A stretch of 64,000 nucleotides of DNA, from contig JBGTGQ010000015.1 of assembly GCA_041746635.1 (NCBI GenBank), positions 82,819-146,818 of the forward strand. Reading direction: 5' to 3'. The stretch comes from CAMASH01 sp041746635 (GTDB lineage: Bacteria; Verrucomicrobiota; Verrucomicrobiia; Chthoniobacterales; Terrimicrobiaceae). Below, one piece after another: positions 25,435 through 34,093 of the stretch (its first letter is position 1; every line of letters begins with the position of its first letter). The notes beneath the pieces were generated by a model. It saw nothing but the letters and a program-made list of their open reading frames with translations, had not been told where the DNA came from and did no database searches. The position numbers and the translations under genes were made by a program.

Positions 25435-26283
25435 ATGGCCCTCGGTTTTCTCAAAAGTTTCGTCGCAAAATTCAGTGCCAAGCCGGTCGATTGGGATGAG
25501 CTCGAAGAGGCGCTCATCCGCGCCGATCTCGGCGTGCCCATGAGCATGGCCATCCTCGACGCCCTGCGCGAACGCGGCAACGAGGTCAACGCCGAGACCG
25601 CCGCCGAGGTCGCCCGCACAGAAATCCTCAAAGTCCTGCCCATCGCCAATCCGCCCATCCGTCCGCTTCCCGCCAAACCCAAGGCCATCCTCATGGTCGG
25701 CGTGAACGGCACCGGCAAGACCACCTCTTCCGCCAAGATGGCCCATTGGTTCAAACGCACCCGCCACTCCTGCCTGCTCGTCGCTGCCGACACCTTCCGC
25801 GCCGCCGCCATCGAACAACTCGAAACCTGGGGCAGCCGCATCGGCGTGGATGTCGCCAAGACCCAATACGGCGGGGACTCCGCCGCGCTCTGCTACGACG
25901 CGTGGTCCAACGCCCACCGCCGCAACATCGAGTTTCTCCTCTGCGACACCGCCGGGCGCCTCCACACCAAGGACAATCTCATGCAGGAACTCTCCAAGGT
26001 GAAACGCACCCTGGCCAAACACGACCCCGACGCGCCCCACGAATGCTTCCTCGTAGTCGATGCCACCACCGGCATGAACGCCCTCGTGCAAGCGCGGGAA
26101 TTCCACCAAGCCGCCGGTCTCACCGGCATCATCCTAACCAAGCTGGACGGCAGCGGTAAGGGCGGCGTCGCCGTGGCCATCCAGAAAGAACTCGGCATCC
26201 CCACCCGCTTCATCGGCACCGGGGAAAAACTGGAAGATTTTTCCGCCTTCAACCGGGAAACTTTCGTCAATCGGATGCTGTAG
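25435..26283 (+). CDS. ftsY: FtsY, signal recognition particle receptor
   Basis: 282 residues: a minimal FtsY without the acidic A domain. N domain at about 1-80, then the SRP GTPase: G1 GVNGTGKTTSSAKMA (about 89-103), VAADTFRAAAIEQL, G3 DTAGRLH, G4 TKLDGSGKGG and the closing FIGTGEKLEDF. It docks ribosome-SRP complexes at the membrane and hydrolyses GTP with Ffh. The usual third T of GKTTT is Ser here, a mild change. A toxin-antitoxin pair separates it from nusB. Confidence 0.96.
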   Translation: MALGFLKSFVAKFSAKPVDWDELEEALIRADLGVPMSMAILDALRERGNEVNAETAAEVARTEILKVLPIANPPIRPLPAKPKAILMVGVNGTGKTTSSAKMAHWFKRTRHSCLLVAADTFRAAAIEQLETWGSRIGVDVAKTQYGGDSAALCYDAWSNAHRRNIEFLLCDTAGRLHTKDNLMQELSKVKRTLAKHDPDAPHECFLVVDATTGMNALVQAREFHQAAGLTGIILTKLDGSGKGGVAVAIQKELGIPTRFIGTGEKLEDFSAFNRETFVNRML

Positions 26284-26288
26284 CGGAA

Positions 26289-26834
26289 TCAAAACCCGCG
26301 GTAGTGCAGGCTGAGGAGCCGATAGCTCTGGGCGGCCTGTTCGGCGGTGTAGTAGTACAGGGAAAGCGTGGCGGTGTCCTGCGCCCATTGGTAGCCGATA
26401 ACCGTCTGGAGCACGTCGCCGTCGCGGGTTTTTTGCCGGGCAATCACGCGGCCAATGCCGTATTTGGCCTCGATGTTGCGGCGGGTCTGATCGAAGAAGT
26501 TGCCGTATTGAGTGCTGTCCCAGTTAGGATCGCCGTAGTGGAGTTCGATCTCGTTGAGGGAGTCGCTCTCGAAGTAAAAAAGGGCGCGCTGGAGGAGCTT
26601 CTGGGGGATGCCTTCGACGACGAGGCATTGGCGATTTTGGACCTGCTTGCGTTCGACAACCTTGGCTTGTACGCGCTTGAGGCTGTCCTCCAGACGTTGG
26701 GCGGATTCGCCCCATTGGAAATTAAAAGGAACCTTGATCTCCTCCGCGGCTTGCAGCCGCGAGGCGGCCAGGCAGCCGGCAAGCGCGACAAGGAGGGTAA
26801 GGTGGCGGAAAATCACGTAGTTTAGATAGTGCAT
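26289..26834 (-). CDS. Secreted protein of unknown function
   Basis: 181 residues with a signal peptide (hydrophobic core about 12-24, cleavage likely at LQAAEE). The mature part begins FNFQWGESAQRLEDSLKR and continues with short strands and aromatic residues (LFYFESDSL, YGDPNW, LSLYYYTAEQAAQSYRLLSL). I recognise no family. Its stop is 5 bp from the ftsY stop, convergent. The gene would be periplasmic or outer-membrane associated. Confidence 0.7.
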   Translation of the reverse strand: MHYLNYVIFRHLTLLVALAGCLAASRLQAAEEIKVPFNFQWGESAQRLEDSLKRVQAKVVERKQVQNRQCLVVEGIPQKLLQRALFYFESDSLNEIELHYGDPNWDSTQYGNFFDQTRRNIEAKYGIGRVIARQKTRDGDVLQTVIGYQWAQDTATLSLYYYTAEQAAQSYRLLSLHYRGF

Positions 26835-27006
26835 CTGCGGAGGAGGTCAAACCAGATACCTCTCCCCCCGCACGGAATTCTGTCGCCACGGCACTGCCTT
26901 GCCCTGTCGGGAAGAACGCCTCAACAACCGACCGGAGGAAGATAGCCTGTGCGAAGCACAGTCCACAGTGTGGCCGCAGGCCAGCAAAGTGGGGCGGCTA
27001 CAAAGC

Positions 27007-28515
27007 TCAGGGGATTACGATTTCTCCAGCTTCGATTTCGGCGAGTTGCCCGAGGCCGGTGATGAGATACTCGGAGACGACCACGCCGTCACCAGCAAAA
27101 ACGCGGAGGGTTTCCGGCGTGTCGCCTTTTGCGGTGACGGTGCGATCGATGAATTTCCGGTTGGTGAGGGCAAGGAGGGGTAGGCCGTCGGCGGTTTGCA
27201 ACCAGAGGCCGGTGGGTCCGGCGGCGGATTTAAGGGCGAGGGTCGAGCCTTTCGCGTTGAGGGTGTTGGCAAGCAGCGGGAGTTTCTGCTCGGCGGGCTG
27301 CGGGGTCGGACCGACATCGGGGACGAGCCTGCCCTCGACGAGGCCGAAGCGGCGGCTGTTCTCGATGGTTTTGTCGAGGAAGACTTCCCAGTCAACCTCG
27401 GTGGCACCTTCGCTTGGCGCGGCAGCCGCAGGGCGGTATCCGCGGAGAGTCTGGCGGCTCCCGTTTTTGGAACGGAGCAGAAGGTAGATACTCAGCGACC
27501 TGTTGCTGGCGAAAATCTGCACGGTCTCGGCGAAGGCTTCCGTGATTTTCATCTGACGCAGGAGTTCGCCATCGAAGGCGTGCTGGCGCACGATGATGTC
27601 GGCACCGTGTTTGCCGGCGATCCAGAACGTTTCGTCGAGTCCGGCGGAGAGGGTGAGGTTTTCCGGTAGTTCCTTGAGCGGGGCGGGTTCGAATTGTTCG
27701 CCGCGGAAGAGCCAGACGCCGGTGGCATTCCAGCCCATGAGGGCGGCAGGGTTGGCGTCCAGGCCTTGGAAGTTTTCCGGAGTGGGGAGGGATTTACCCA
27801 TGGCAAGGTTGGTGATATCACGTTGGTCGAGTTCGTTTTTTTTATCCGCCGCGAGATACAGGCGGTCTTTCCAGAATGCGCCGCTCGAAAAGACGCCGCT
27901 CTCGTCCGAGACCAGGGGCAGAGGGGGATTTTTGAGATCGTAAAGGAGCAGCGCGGTCCGGTCGTTGATCGCGGCGTGGCTGGCGTCCGCGGCCAGAAAC
28001 TTCGCCTTGGAGGGCAGCGCAACCACGGTTTGCAAACCGGCGGTTTCGTCGAAACGCCAGAGCATGGCATCGGCGGATTCCGTTTTTTCGCGCGAAGGCC
28101 TGAAACCGAAAAGGATCATGTTTTCCTTATCACCAGCAACGACCGCACCGAGACCGGAAATCTCAAGGGAGGTGTCGTCCGCGATCCAGTCATTGAAATG
28201 ATAGGCCTCGCCCTCTGCTTTCACGTCGGAGCCGACAACGTAACCGCGGATGCGATAGGTGCCGGAGGCCACCGATTTGCCGTCCTCGGCTTTCCCATCC
28301 CAGGTGGCGATGAGTCCGTTAAGGCCGATTTTGAAATCGGACTCGGCCGCTCCGACGAAGAGGGTGCGCACGAGTTTGCCGCCGGAATCAAAAACGCCCA
28401 GGCTGATGCGCCCTTCCAACTCGGGCAGGGCAAAGGCGAATTGTTGTTCTTGCGCGCGCAGGAGTCCCGGCAGCAGAGCCAGTGCAAGGAGAGAGACGGA
28501 GAAAATTTTCCTCAA
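27007..28515 (-). CDS. Secreted protein with N-terminal FlgD-like domain
   Basis: 502 residues with a signal peptide (MRKIFSVSLLALALLPGLLR). The region ISLGVFDSGGKLVRTLFVG..LIATWDGKAEDGKSVASGTY (about 35-95) is a FlgD-type Ig-like domain: strand, VRTL, WDGxxxxGxxVxxGxY. The rest looks like a repeat-built beta structure with blade-like segments (e.g. LDETFWIAGKHGADIIVRQH about 285-304), perhaps a beta-propeller. Overlaps the GH57 gene by 4 bp (ATGA), so it is its operon partner. Function unknown. Confidence 0.7.
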   Translation of the reverse strand: MRKIFSVSLLALALLPGLLRAQEQQFAFALPELEGRISLGVFDSGGKLVRTLFVGAAESDFKIGLNGLIATWDGKAEDGKSVASGTYRIRGYVVGSDVKAEGEAYHFNDWIADDTSLEISGLGAVVAGDKENMILFGFRPSREKTESADAMLWRFDETAGLQTVVALPSKAKFLAADASHAAINDRTALLLYDLKNPPLPLVSDESGVFSSGAFWKDRLYLAADKKNELDQRDITNLAMGKSLPTPENFQGLDANPAALMGWNATGVWLFRGEQFEPAPLKELPENLTLSAGLDETFWIAGKHGADIIVRQHAFDGELLRQMKITEAFAETVQIFASNRSLSIYLLLRSKNGSRQTLRGYRPAAAAPSEGATEVDWEVFLDKTIENSRRFGLVEGRLVPDVGPTPQPAEQKLPLLANTLNAKGSTLALKSAAGPTGLWLQTADGLPLLALTNRKFIDRTVTAKGDTPETLRVFAGDGVVVSEYLITGLGQLAEIEAGEIVIP

Positions 28516-30119
28516 GCGTAGTAATGCCAGTTCAGATTGGGAAAGAGATTATCCCGTTCCTCACAAGCCGCAAGCAGCGCATTAAGAGGGTGGGGCCCCT
28601 CCTTCCCACCAACCCGGCGGTCTTCGGCCAGCAGGTCGTGGAGGCGGTTGAAACGCAGCAGGTGATCATTGGTGCGTTTCCCGGCGTATTCACGGGCGGT
28701 GCCGGTTTTCATGAGAAAGGCCCAGTCGCTGGATTGGGCGAGGAGGAGCTCGCGGGCCATTTGCTTGAGCAGGCGGTCGATGAGTTTGGAGCGGGAGCGG
28801 GCGAAGTTCCGAGCGGCGGCGGTCATGTGGCGCGCGGCGGCATGGAGGTGCGGATAGATCCACGCATTGCTGCGGTCAAGCCAGACTTCCCAGTAGCCCT
28901 TGTTGCCCCAGCTCGAAGGCGACGGAGCGACCACCTGCAGGGTCGGGTGGCCCTGAAGATAGCGCGTGGGCGTGGTGAGATGAAAAACGTTCTGGTCATA
29001 CGCGGCCTTGCGCAAAAAGAGATCAAGAAACTCCGGCCCCTCAAACCACCAGTGACCAAAGAGCTCGGCGTCGTACGGGCTGAGCACCAGCGGATTGACC
29101 GGCAGCGTGGCGCGGAGTTGCTCGATCTGCTGCATGCGGCTTTGCAGAAAATGTCCGGCATGAGAATCGGCCGCGCCCAGGGCCCAATCGCGATGGTAGT
29201 AGTCCTTGTGTTCGCTGCCGGTGATGCGGTGGTATTTGAGGCCGGTGAAGCGACGGTGGCCGACTTGCGGGAAAACCTTTCCAATATAGTCCTCCGGCAG
29301 ATCCTTCCCGATATCGCGGTAGAAATCCCGATAGGCCGGATCGCCCGGATAACCGTCGCGCGAACTCCACACCTGCCGGCTGGATTCCCGGTCGCGGGCG
29401 AAAACCGCCGGACCAGCCGGAGTGTAGTAAGGCGAGAAAATCGCAAAGCGCGGACGCGGCTGTCCATACATGAGACCATGGGAATCCACCACAAACCACC
29501 GCAGGTTCGCCTCTTGCAAAATCCGATCAACCCCCGGCACATAGCCACACTCCGGCAGCCAGATGCCCGCCGGATCGCAGCCGAAGCATTCGCGGTGGTA
29601 GTCCCGGCCGATGAAAATCTGCGCCCGCATGGACTCGGGAAAATCCTCCATCAGGGGCAGAAAACCGTGGGTGGCCGCACAGGTGATGATTTCCACCACG
29701 CCATCGCGCTGAAGCTGGGCGAAAGCCCCCACCACATCGCGCTGGATTTCCTTGAGATAAAAATCCCGCGAAGAAGTGAACCGTTCATGATAAAAACGGG
29801 CCAACCCGTTGAGATGCGGATCGGAGGCGGTTCGGTCGATTTCCAGGCGGGAGAGTTCGATGCCGCGCTCGAGGTAGCGCTCGGTCCGCGCTTTCAGCAA
29901 CGGATCCCGCAGCATGGCGCAGAGAGTCGGCGTCATGGTCAGGGTCAATGCGACCGGCGCACGCTCCACCGCCAGACGGCGGAGCATCCGCAGAAGGGGA
30001 ATGTAGGTTTCGACCACGGCCTCGAAGAGCCAGTCCTCCTCGTGGAATTCGTCGTGCTCCGGATGGCGGACGAAGGGAAGATGGGCGTGGAGGAGGAGCG
30101 CCAGGTAACCCGATTGCAT
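28512..30119 (-). CDS. GH57 glycoside hydrolase, probable 1,4-alpha-glucan branching enzyme
   Basis: 535 residues from ATG 30119; the frame is open to 30410 but the extra 97 residues lie antisense to another gene's promoter and start. MQSGYLALLLHAHLPFVRHP is the standard GH57 opening (residues 1-20, His11/13). The nucleophile is Glu190 in WLPECGY and the acid/base is Asp350 in LSPYDAELFGHWWFEG, positions very close to the E183/D354 pair of the archaeal branching enzyme. The C-terminal helical domain is present. It would add alpha-1,6 branches to glycogen-like polymers. It has no signal peptide although its operon partner is secreted. Confidence 0.9.
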   Translation of the reverse strand: MQSGYLALLLHAHLPFVRHPEHDEFHEEDWLFEAVVETYIPLLRMLRRLAVERAPVALTLTMTPTLCAMLRDPLLKARTERYLERGIELSRLEIDRTASDPHLNGLARFYHERFTSSRDFYLKEIQRDVVGAFAQLQRDGVVEIITCAATHGFLPLMEDFPESMRAQIFIGRDYHRECFGCDPAGIWLPECGYVPGVDRILQEANLRWFVVDSHGLMYGQPRPRFAIFSPYYTPAGPAVFARDRESSRQVWSSRDGYPGDPAYRDFYRDIGKDLPEDYIGKVFPQVGHRRFTGLKYHRITGSEHKDYYHRDWALGAADSHAGHFLQSRMQQIEQLRATLPVNPLVLSPYDAELFGHWWFEGPEFLDLFLRKAAYDQNVFHLTTPTRYLQGHPTLQVVAPSPSSWGNKGYWEVWLDRSNAWIYPHLHAAARHMTAAARNFARSRSKLIDRLLKQMARELLLAQSSDWAFLMKTGTAREYAGKRTNDHLLRFNRLHDLLAEDRRVGGKEGPHPLNALLAACEERDNLFPNLNWHYYA

Positions 30120-30210
30120 GGTCAGCCTCAGAGGTAACGGCCCGCCCGCGCCCGGACAAGAGTGATTTGCAGTTGCGGGTCGGGGGCCATTCACGCCATC
30201 CTCGCCGCCG

Positions 30211-30852
30211 GTGAAAACTCGCATTCTGATTTCCTCCCTGGCCGCGCTGGTTTGCCTGCCCCTGGCCGGCTTCGGCCAAGCCGGGTCAAATCCCGTCCAA
30301 GTGCTGGTAAACGACGCTTTGGTGAATCTCGAGAATAAAAAATTCGATGAGGCTCTGGCAAAACTCCAGGAGGCGGAGAAGCTGGATCCGAAATCCGTCT
30401 TTATCCTCAACCTGATCGGCGCCGCCTACACCAAAAAGAACGATTACGCGACGGCGAAAGCCCATTACGATAAAGCCCTTGAACTCGACTACACTTTTTT
30501 TCCCGCCCAATTCAACGTGGGCGAGTTATTCTTCCTCCAGAAACAATACCTGCAAGCCCTCGAACACTTCACCAAGATGCTGAAGAATGATCCGGGCAAT
30601 GAGCTGCTGCAATTCAAGGTGGTGCTCAGCCTGATCATGACCAACCAGGTCGAGGATGCGCAAAAGCTGGCCGCGCGCATGAAATTCCCGGGAGACGGCC
30701 CCGGCTGGTATTTCGCCCAAGCTGCCTTGAAAATTAAACAAGACGACAAACGCAAAGCGGCCGGGTTTGTTTCCAGCGCGAGGATGATTTTCCCGAACAA
30801 GATCTCCCTTTATCAGGAAACGTTCGAAGATCTGGGCTGGCCGGTCAAATAA
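30211..30852 (+). CDS. Secreted TPR protein
   Basis: 213 residues from a GTG start with a signal peptide (core ILISSLAALVCLPLAGFG). The mature part holds about four tetratricopeptide repeats, e.g. ALVNLENKKFDEALAKLQEA and AYTKKNDYATAKAHYDKAL. Divergent from the GH57 gene with 91 bp between them; the hldD gene follows after 5 bp, so it may be co-transcribed with LPS heptose synthesis. Specific role unknown. Confidence 0.8.
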   Translation: MKTRILISSLAALVCLPLAGFGQAGSNPVQVLVNDALVNLENKKFDEALAKLQEAEKLDPKSVFILNLIGAAYTKKNDYATAKAHYDKALELDYTFFPAQFNVGELFFLQKQYLQALEHFTKMLKNDPGNELLQFKVVLSLIMTNQVEDAQKLAARMKFPGDGPGWYFAQAALKIKQDDKRKAAGFVSSARMIFPNKISLYQETFEDLGWPVK

Positions 30853-30857
30853 ACTCC

Positions 30858-31886
30858 ATGTCCAAACTTTCCAAAAAAAAGGAAACCCTTTTGCATGCCA
30901 AGGCCCGGGTGCTTGTCACCGGCGCCGCCGGATTCATCGGCAGCGCGCTCGTCCATGCCCTCAACCAGCGCGGCATCACCCAGATCGTCGTGACGGATTT
31001 TCTCGGGCAGGACGAAAAGTGGCGCAACCTCGCTCCGCTCGAATTCGAGGATTACGTGCCCGCCGACAAACTACTCGAGAACCTCGCGCGTGATCCCGAC
31101 TTTTACGGCAAGTTCGCCGCCTGCTTCCATCTCGGCGCCTGTTCCTCCACCACCGTTACCGACGCCACTTATGTGATGGAGAACAATTACACTTATACCA
31201 AGACGCTCTGCCGTTGGGCACTCCAGGCCGGCACACGCTTTGTCTATGCCTCCTCGGCCGCCACCTACGGCGACGGGTCCGGCGGAATGGATGACCAGAC
31301 TGACGATCTGCGTGCTTATCATCCGCTAAACCTTTACGGGTACTCGAAACACCTCTTCGATCTTTATGCACAGAAAGAGGAGATTATGCCGGAGATTGTC
31401 GGACTGAAATATTTCAACGTCTTTGGCCCGAACGAATATCACAAGGGCGACATGCGCAGCCTGGTTTGCAAAGCCTACGAACAGATCGTTTCCACCGGCA
31501 AAATCCGCCTCTTCAAAAGTTACCAACCCGAGTATCCCGATGGCGGACAAAAGCGCGATTTCGTTTACGTGAAGGACGCCGTGGCCATGACCCTGCACCT
31601 GGCCGAAACCGAAACCGCCGGCGGCCTCTACAACGTCGGCGCCGGCGTGGCTCGCACTTGGGTCGATCTGGCCAACGCGCTTTTTTCCGCTCTCGATCTG
31701 CCGCCCCAGATTGAATTCATCGAAATGCCGGAAAGCATCCGGCATCAATACCAATACTACACCTGCGCCAACATCGCGAAGGTGCGCTCCACCGGGTATG
31801 TTGCGCCGACCACTTCGCTGGAGGACGCCGTAAAGGACTACACGGTGAATTTCCTCCAGAGCGGCGCGCGGTTCGGCGAAAAATAA
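30858..31886 (+). CDS. hldD: HldD, ADP-glycero-manno-heptose 6-epimerase
   Basis: 342-residue short-chain dehydrogenase/epimerase that makes ADP-L-glycero-D-manno-heptose for LPS core. NAD(P) motif VTGAAGFIGSALV (about 20-32); the family-specific FHLGACSSTTVTDATYVMEN, catalytic YGYSKHLFD (Tyr-x3-Lys), KYFNVFGPNEYHKGDM, and QPEYPDGGQKRDFVYVKD. The 16-residue Lys-rich N-terminal leader is unusual but starts at a sensible ATG. Its presence implies a Gram-negative envelope with heptose in its LPS. Confidence 0.95.
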   Translation: MSKLSKKKETLLHAKARVLVTGAAGFIGSALVHALNQRGITQIVVTDFLGQDEKWRNLAPLEFEDYVPADKLLENLARDPDFYGKFAACFHLGACSSTTVTDATYVMENNYTYTKTLCRWALQAGTRFVYASSAATYGDGSGGMDDQTDDLRAYHPLNLYGYSKHLFDLYAQKEEIMPEIVGLKYFNVFGPNEYHKGDMRSLVCKAYEQIVSTGKIRLFKSYQPEYPDGGQKRDFVYVKDAVAMTLHLAETETAGGLYNVGAGVARTWVDLANALFSALDLPPQIEFIEMPESIRHQYQYYTCANIAKVRSTGYVAPTTSLEDAVKDYTVNFLQSGARFGEK

Positions 31887-31893
31887 AAATTAA

Positions 31894-31920
31894 GGGGGGG
31901 GGGCAGGTTCGCCCTCCCCT
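31894..31920. terminator. G-rich hairpin between convergent hldD and hscA-like genes
   Basis: A run of ten G (31894-31903) followed by C, a short loop, and GCCCTCCCCT (31911-31920) can fold into a stem. There is no strong T-tract, so it may be a weak bidirectional terminator; the last two bases reach the hscA-like stop codon. Confidence 0.35.
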
Positions 31921-33493
31921 ACAATTTCCCCTCGATCATCCCTTCGATCAGAAGCGCCGCCAGAGGTTCCGTCTCCTTATCCAATTCGTTCAGGGCGGAT
32001 TTTAGTTTTTGTAGAGACCGAGCCTCCCTCGCCCGGTGAACTTTTTTGACCAAGGCGGCAATGGCGGACCGCTCCACCTCCGTCACGACACCGCCGAGGC
32101 GTTGCAACGCTGTCTGCACCGCGGGTAGCATTTCGTCGGCTTTCAAACACGCCTCGGTGAACTGCCGGTCATCCATGTCTTCAAAAGCATGCTCGAGCGA
32201 ATCGGCCAGCATTTTTTCCACCGCCTCGTCGCTCACTTCCACCGCGCTGCGGATTGCGACCTTGGTATCAAGACCCGTAGCCACGTCGCGAGCCAGCACG
32301 TGCAACAGGCCATTGGCATCCAACTCGAATTGCACTCCCACCCGCGCCTGACCGCGCGGAGCCGGAGTGAAGGGAATTTCGAATTCGCCCAGTTTCCAGT
32401 TGTCCTTCGCCATTTCCCGCTCGCCTTGCAGCACACTGATCCGCATCGAAGCTTGGTTGGCTGCGGCATTGGCAAACATTTCCCCCGCTTTGCACGGAAT
32501 GGTGGTGTTGCGTGGGATGAGCACATTCATCAGTCCGCCCAAGGTTTCCAGGCCAAGGGAAAGTGGCGTGACGTCGAGCAGGGTGACATTGGACACCGAG
32601 CCGTCGAGAATCCCGGCCTGGATGGCGGCCCCGAGCGCAACGGCTTCGTCGGGATGTTGGGTGACGTTGGGTTGGCGGCCGAACACCTCGCGCACAAACT
32701 CCCGCACCAGCGGCATGCGCGTGACCCCTCCCACGAGGAGGACTTCGTCAATGTCCTGCGCTTCCAGCCCGGCATCACGAAGTGAACGCAGACAATGCAA
32801 ACGCGTGCGTTCGATGATCGCGATGGCGGATGGCGAATGGCGGATGGCGGAATGGTTCTTCTTCAGTTCGGCGGCATCGAAAATGGAGATCGCACGTTCC
32901 TCCGCCAAGGCCGCGTCCAGATCGTCGCCCCCCAGGCGGGTGTCGCCGTTGGTGGAAAGAACCTGAAAAACTCCGCCGCTCAATTCGAGCACGGACACAT
33001 CAAAGGTGCCGCCACCGAGATCATAAACGACGACCTTGCTTTTCTCTCCCAGCCGGTTGAGGCCATAGGCGAGCGCCGCCGCGGTGGGTTCGGCCAGCAG
33101 CCGTTCGACAGTGAAGCCCGCCAACTCGCCCGCGCGTTTGGTCGCCGCGCGCTGGGCGTCGTTGAAATACGCCGGCACCGTGATCACAGCCCGATCCACG
33201 ACCTGACCCAGAACGCGCTCGGCGTCGGCTTTCAGCCTCTTCAAAATCAAGGCGGAAACTTCCTCGGGAGAAATTTTCCCTCCCGGCTTTCCCATCATTC
33301 GCTTGATCGAGAGAACGGCCTTCTCGCGGTGAACCAGGGCGGCCCGACCGACCACGGGTTCGCCATTTTCCGGGAAATACACCGCGGAAGGCGTGAGCCG
33401 GTGTCCTTCCGCATCGGCGAAAAGAACCGGAAAACCGGTGTCCATCGCGCCGATGAGAGAGTTGGTGGTGCCAAGGTCAATGCCGACGATCAT
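31919..33493 (-). CDS. hscA: HscA-like Hsp70 chaperone with shortened ATPase domain
   Basis: 524 residues, about 90 shorter than typical HscA/DnaK. GIDLGTTNS (residues 4-12), AVITVPAYFNDAQR, VVYDLGGGTFDVSVLEL (about 155-171) and IDEVLLVGGVTRMP (about 248-261) define the actin-like ATPase; SBD is normal, with LLDVTPLSLGLET and the closing helical part. Between GGDDLDAALAE (188-198) and IERTRLHCLRSL (227-238) the roughly 110-residue subdomain IIB segment is replaced by about 30 residues containing a repeat-encoded HSAIRHSPSAIA. Following iscA-hscB in order, it should serve Fe-S assembly, but function is doubtful with this loss. Confidence 0.85.
   Translation of the reverse strand: MIVGIDLGTTNSLIGAMDTGFPVLFADAEGHRLTPSAVYFPENGEPVVGRAALVHREKAVLSIKRMMGKPGGKISPEEVSALILKRLKADAERVLGQVVDRAVITVPAYFNDAQRAATKRAGELAGFTVERLLAEPTAAALAYGLNRLGEKSKVVVYDLGGGTFDVSVLELSGGVFQVLSTNGDTRLGGDDLDAALAEERAISIFDAAELKKNHSAIRHSPSAIAIIERTRLHCLRSLRDAGLEAQDIDEVLLVGGVTRMPLVREFVREVFGRQPNVTQHPDEAVALGAAIQAGILDGSVSNVTLLDVTPLSLGLETLGGLMNVLIPRNTTIPCKAGEMFANAAANQASMRISVLQGEREMAKDNWKLGEFEIPFTPAPRGQARVGVQFELDANGLLHVLARDVATGLDTKVAIRSAVEVSDEAVEKMLADSLEHAFEDMDDRQFTEACLKADEMLPAVQTALQRLGGVVTEVERSAIAALVKKVHRAREARSLQKLKSALNELDKETEPLAALLIEGMIEGKL
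32826..32855. repeat. Short tandem repeat inside the hscA-like gene
   Basis: A 7-8 bp word TGGCGGA / TGGCGAA is repeated about four times (first part GGCGGATGGCGAATGGCGGA). It encodes SAIRHSPSAI on the minus strand, just where the Hsp70 lacks subdomain IIB. The word resembles other intergenic repeats of this genome rather than Hsp70 coding sequence. Confidence 0.6.
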
Positions 33494-33532
33494 CCGGCGG
33501 AGCCTGAACGCTCAAGGTGGAATTTTCAACGC

Positions 33533-34093
33533 TCAACATCCCGCATTCTCCAAGCGGAATTCGGTTTCGCTTAACTCCGCTTGCCAGCGGGTGAGATAAG
33601 CCAGTCCCGAGGCAAGACTTTCCAGCTCTTCGGCACGGACCTCCGGCCAACGGGCGTCGAGGTTGATTAACTCACGTTCCCGCAGGCTGCGGGTGGTCGC
33701 GACGGATTCACTGACTTCGCGCAGATGCCGCAGCACGGCATGCCGTTCTTTGGTGAGCAAAGCCCGGGCGAGCGAGGTTTGGGTTTTTTCCAGGCGAGGC
33801 TGCAGTGCCCTGGCCTGCTGCAAGCACCCGCCGACCTTCAGAAACAATTCCTGATGCGGAGGGAGGGATTTTTTTTCCACACCACCGAAGTGCAGTTCGA
33901 GCAAATGCCGCAGCCGCGCCGCCGGATCGAGCAAAGTTTTGTACGCTTCCTGCACGGTGCGGAATTTTTCGTCATCACCCTGACTGGAGTCCGGATGCGC
34001 CAGGGCGGCCAGTTGCAGGTATTTTTCTTTGAGCGCATCCGCAGCGAGCACCGGCCGGCGCGGAAAGCCGAATAGGGCAAAAAAATCCGTCAC
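33533..34093 (-). CDS. hscB: HscB-like J-domain co-chaperone
   Basis: About 186 residues from a GTG at 34093 that overlaps the iscA stop as GTGA; the annotated open frame to 34120 is less likely. J domain at residues 1-70: FFALFGFPRRP, LKEKYLQLAALAHPDSSQGD with the HPD tripeptide, VQEAYKTLLDPAARLRHLL. The C-terminal three-helix region (about 90-185) is the IscU-binding domain type. It stimulates HscA during transfer of Fe-S clusters. A 39-bp gap separates it from the hscA-like gene. Confidence 0.9.
   Translation of the reverse strand: MTDFFALFGFPRRPVLAADALKEKYLQLAALAHPDSSQGDDEKFRTVQEAYKTLLDPAARLRHLLELHFGGVEKKSLPPHQELFLKVGGCLQQARALQPRLEKTQTSLARALLTKERHAVLRHLREVSESVATTRSLRERELINLDARWPEVRAEELESLASGLAYLTRWQAELSETEFRLENAGC

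Noticed and set aside
28482..30137. 551-codon plus-strand frame across the GH57 gene
   Set aside because: Antisense to GH57, whose catalytic Glu and Asp motifs are clear.
30120..30410. 97-residue N-terminal extension of the GH57 protein
   Set aside because: The family start MQSGYLALLLHAHLP is at 30119; the extension overlaps the divergent TPR gene.
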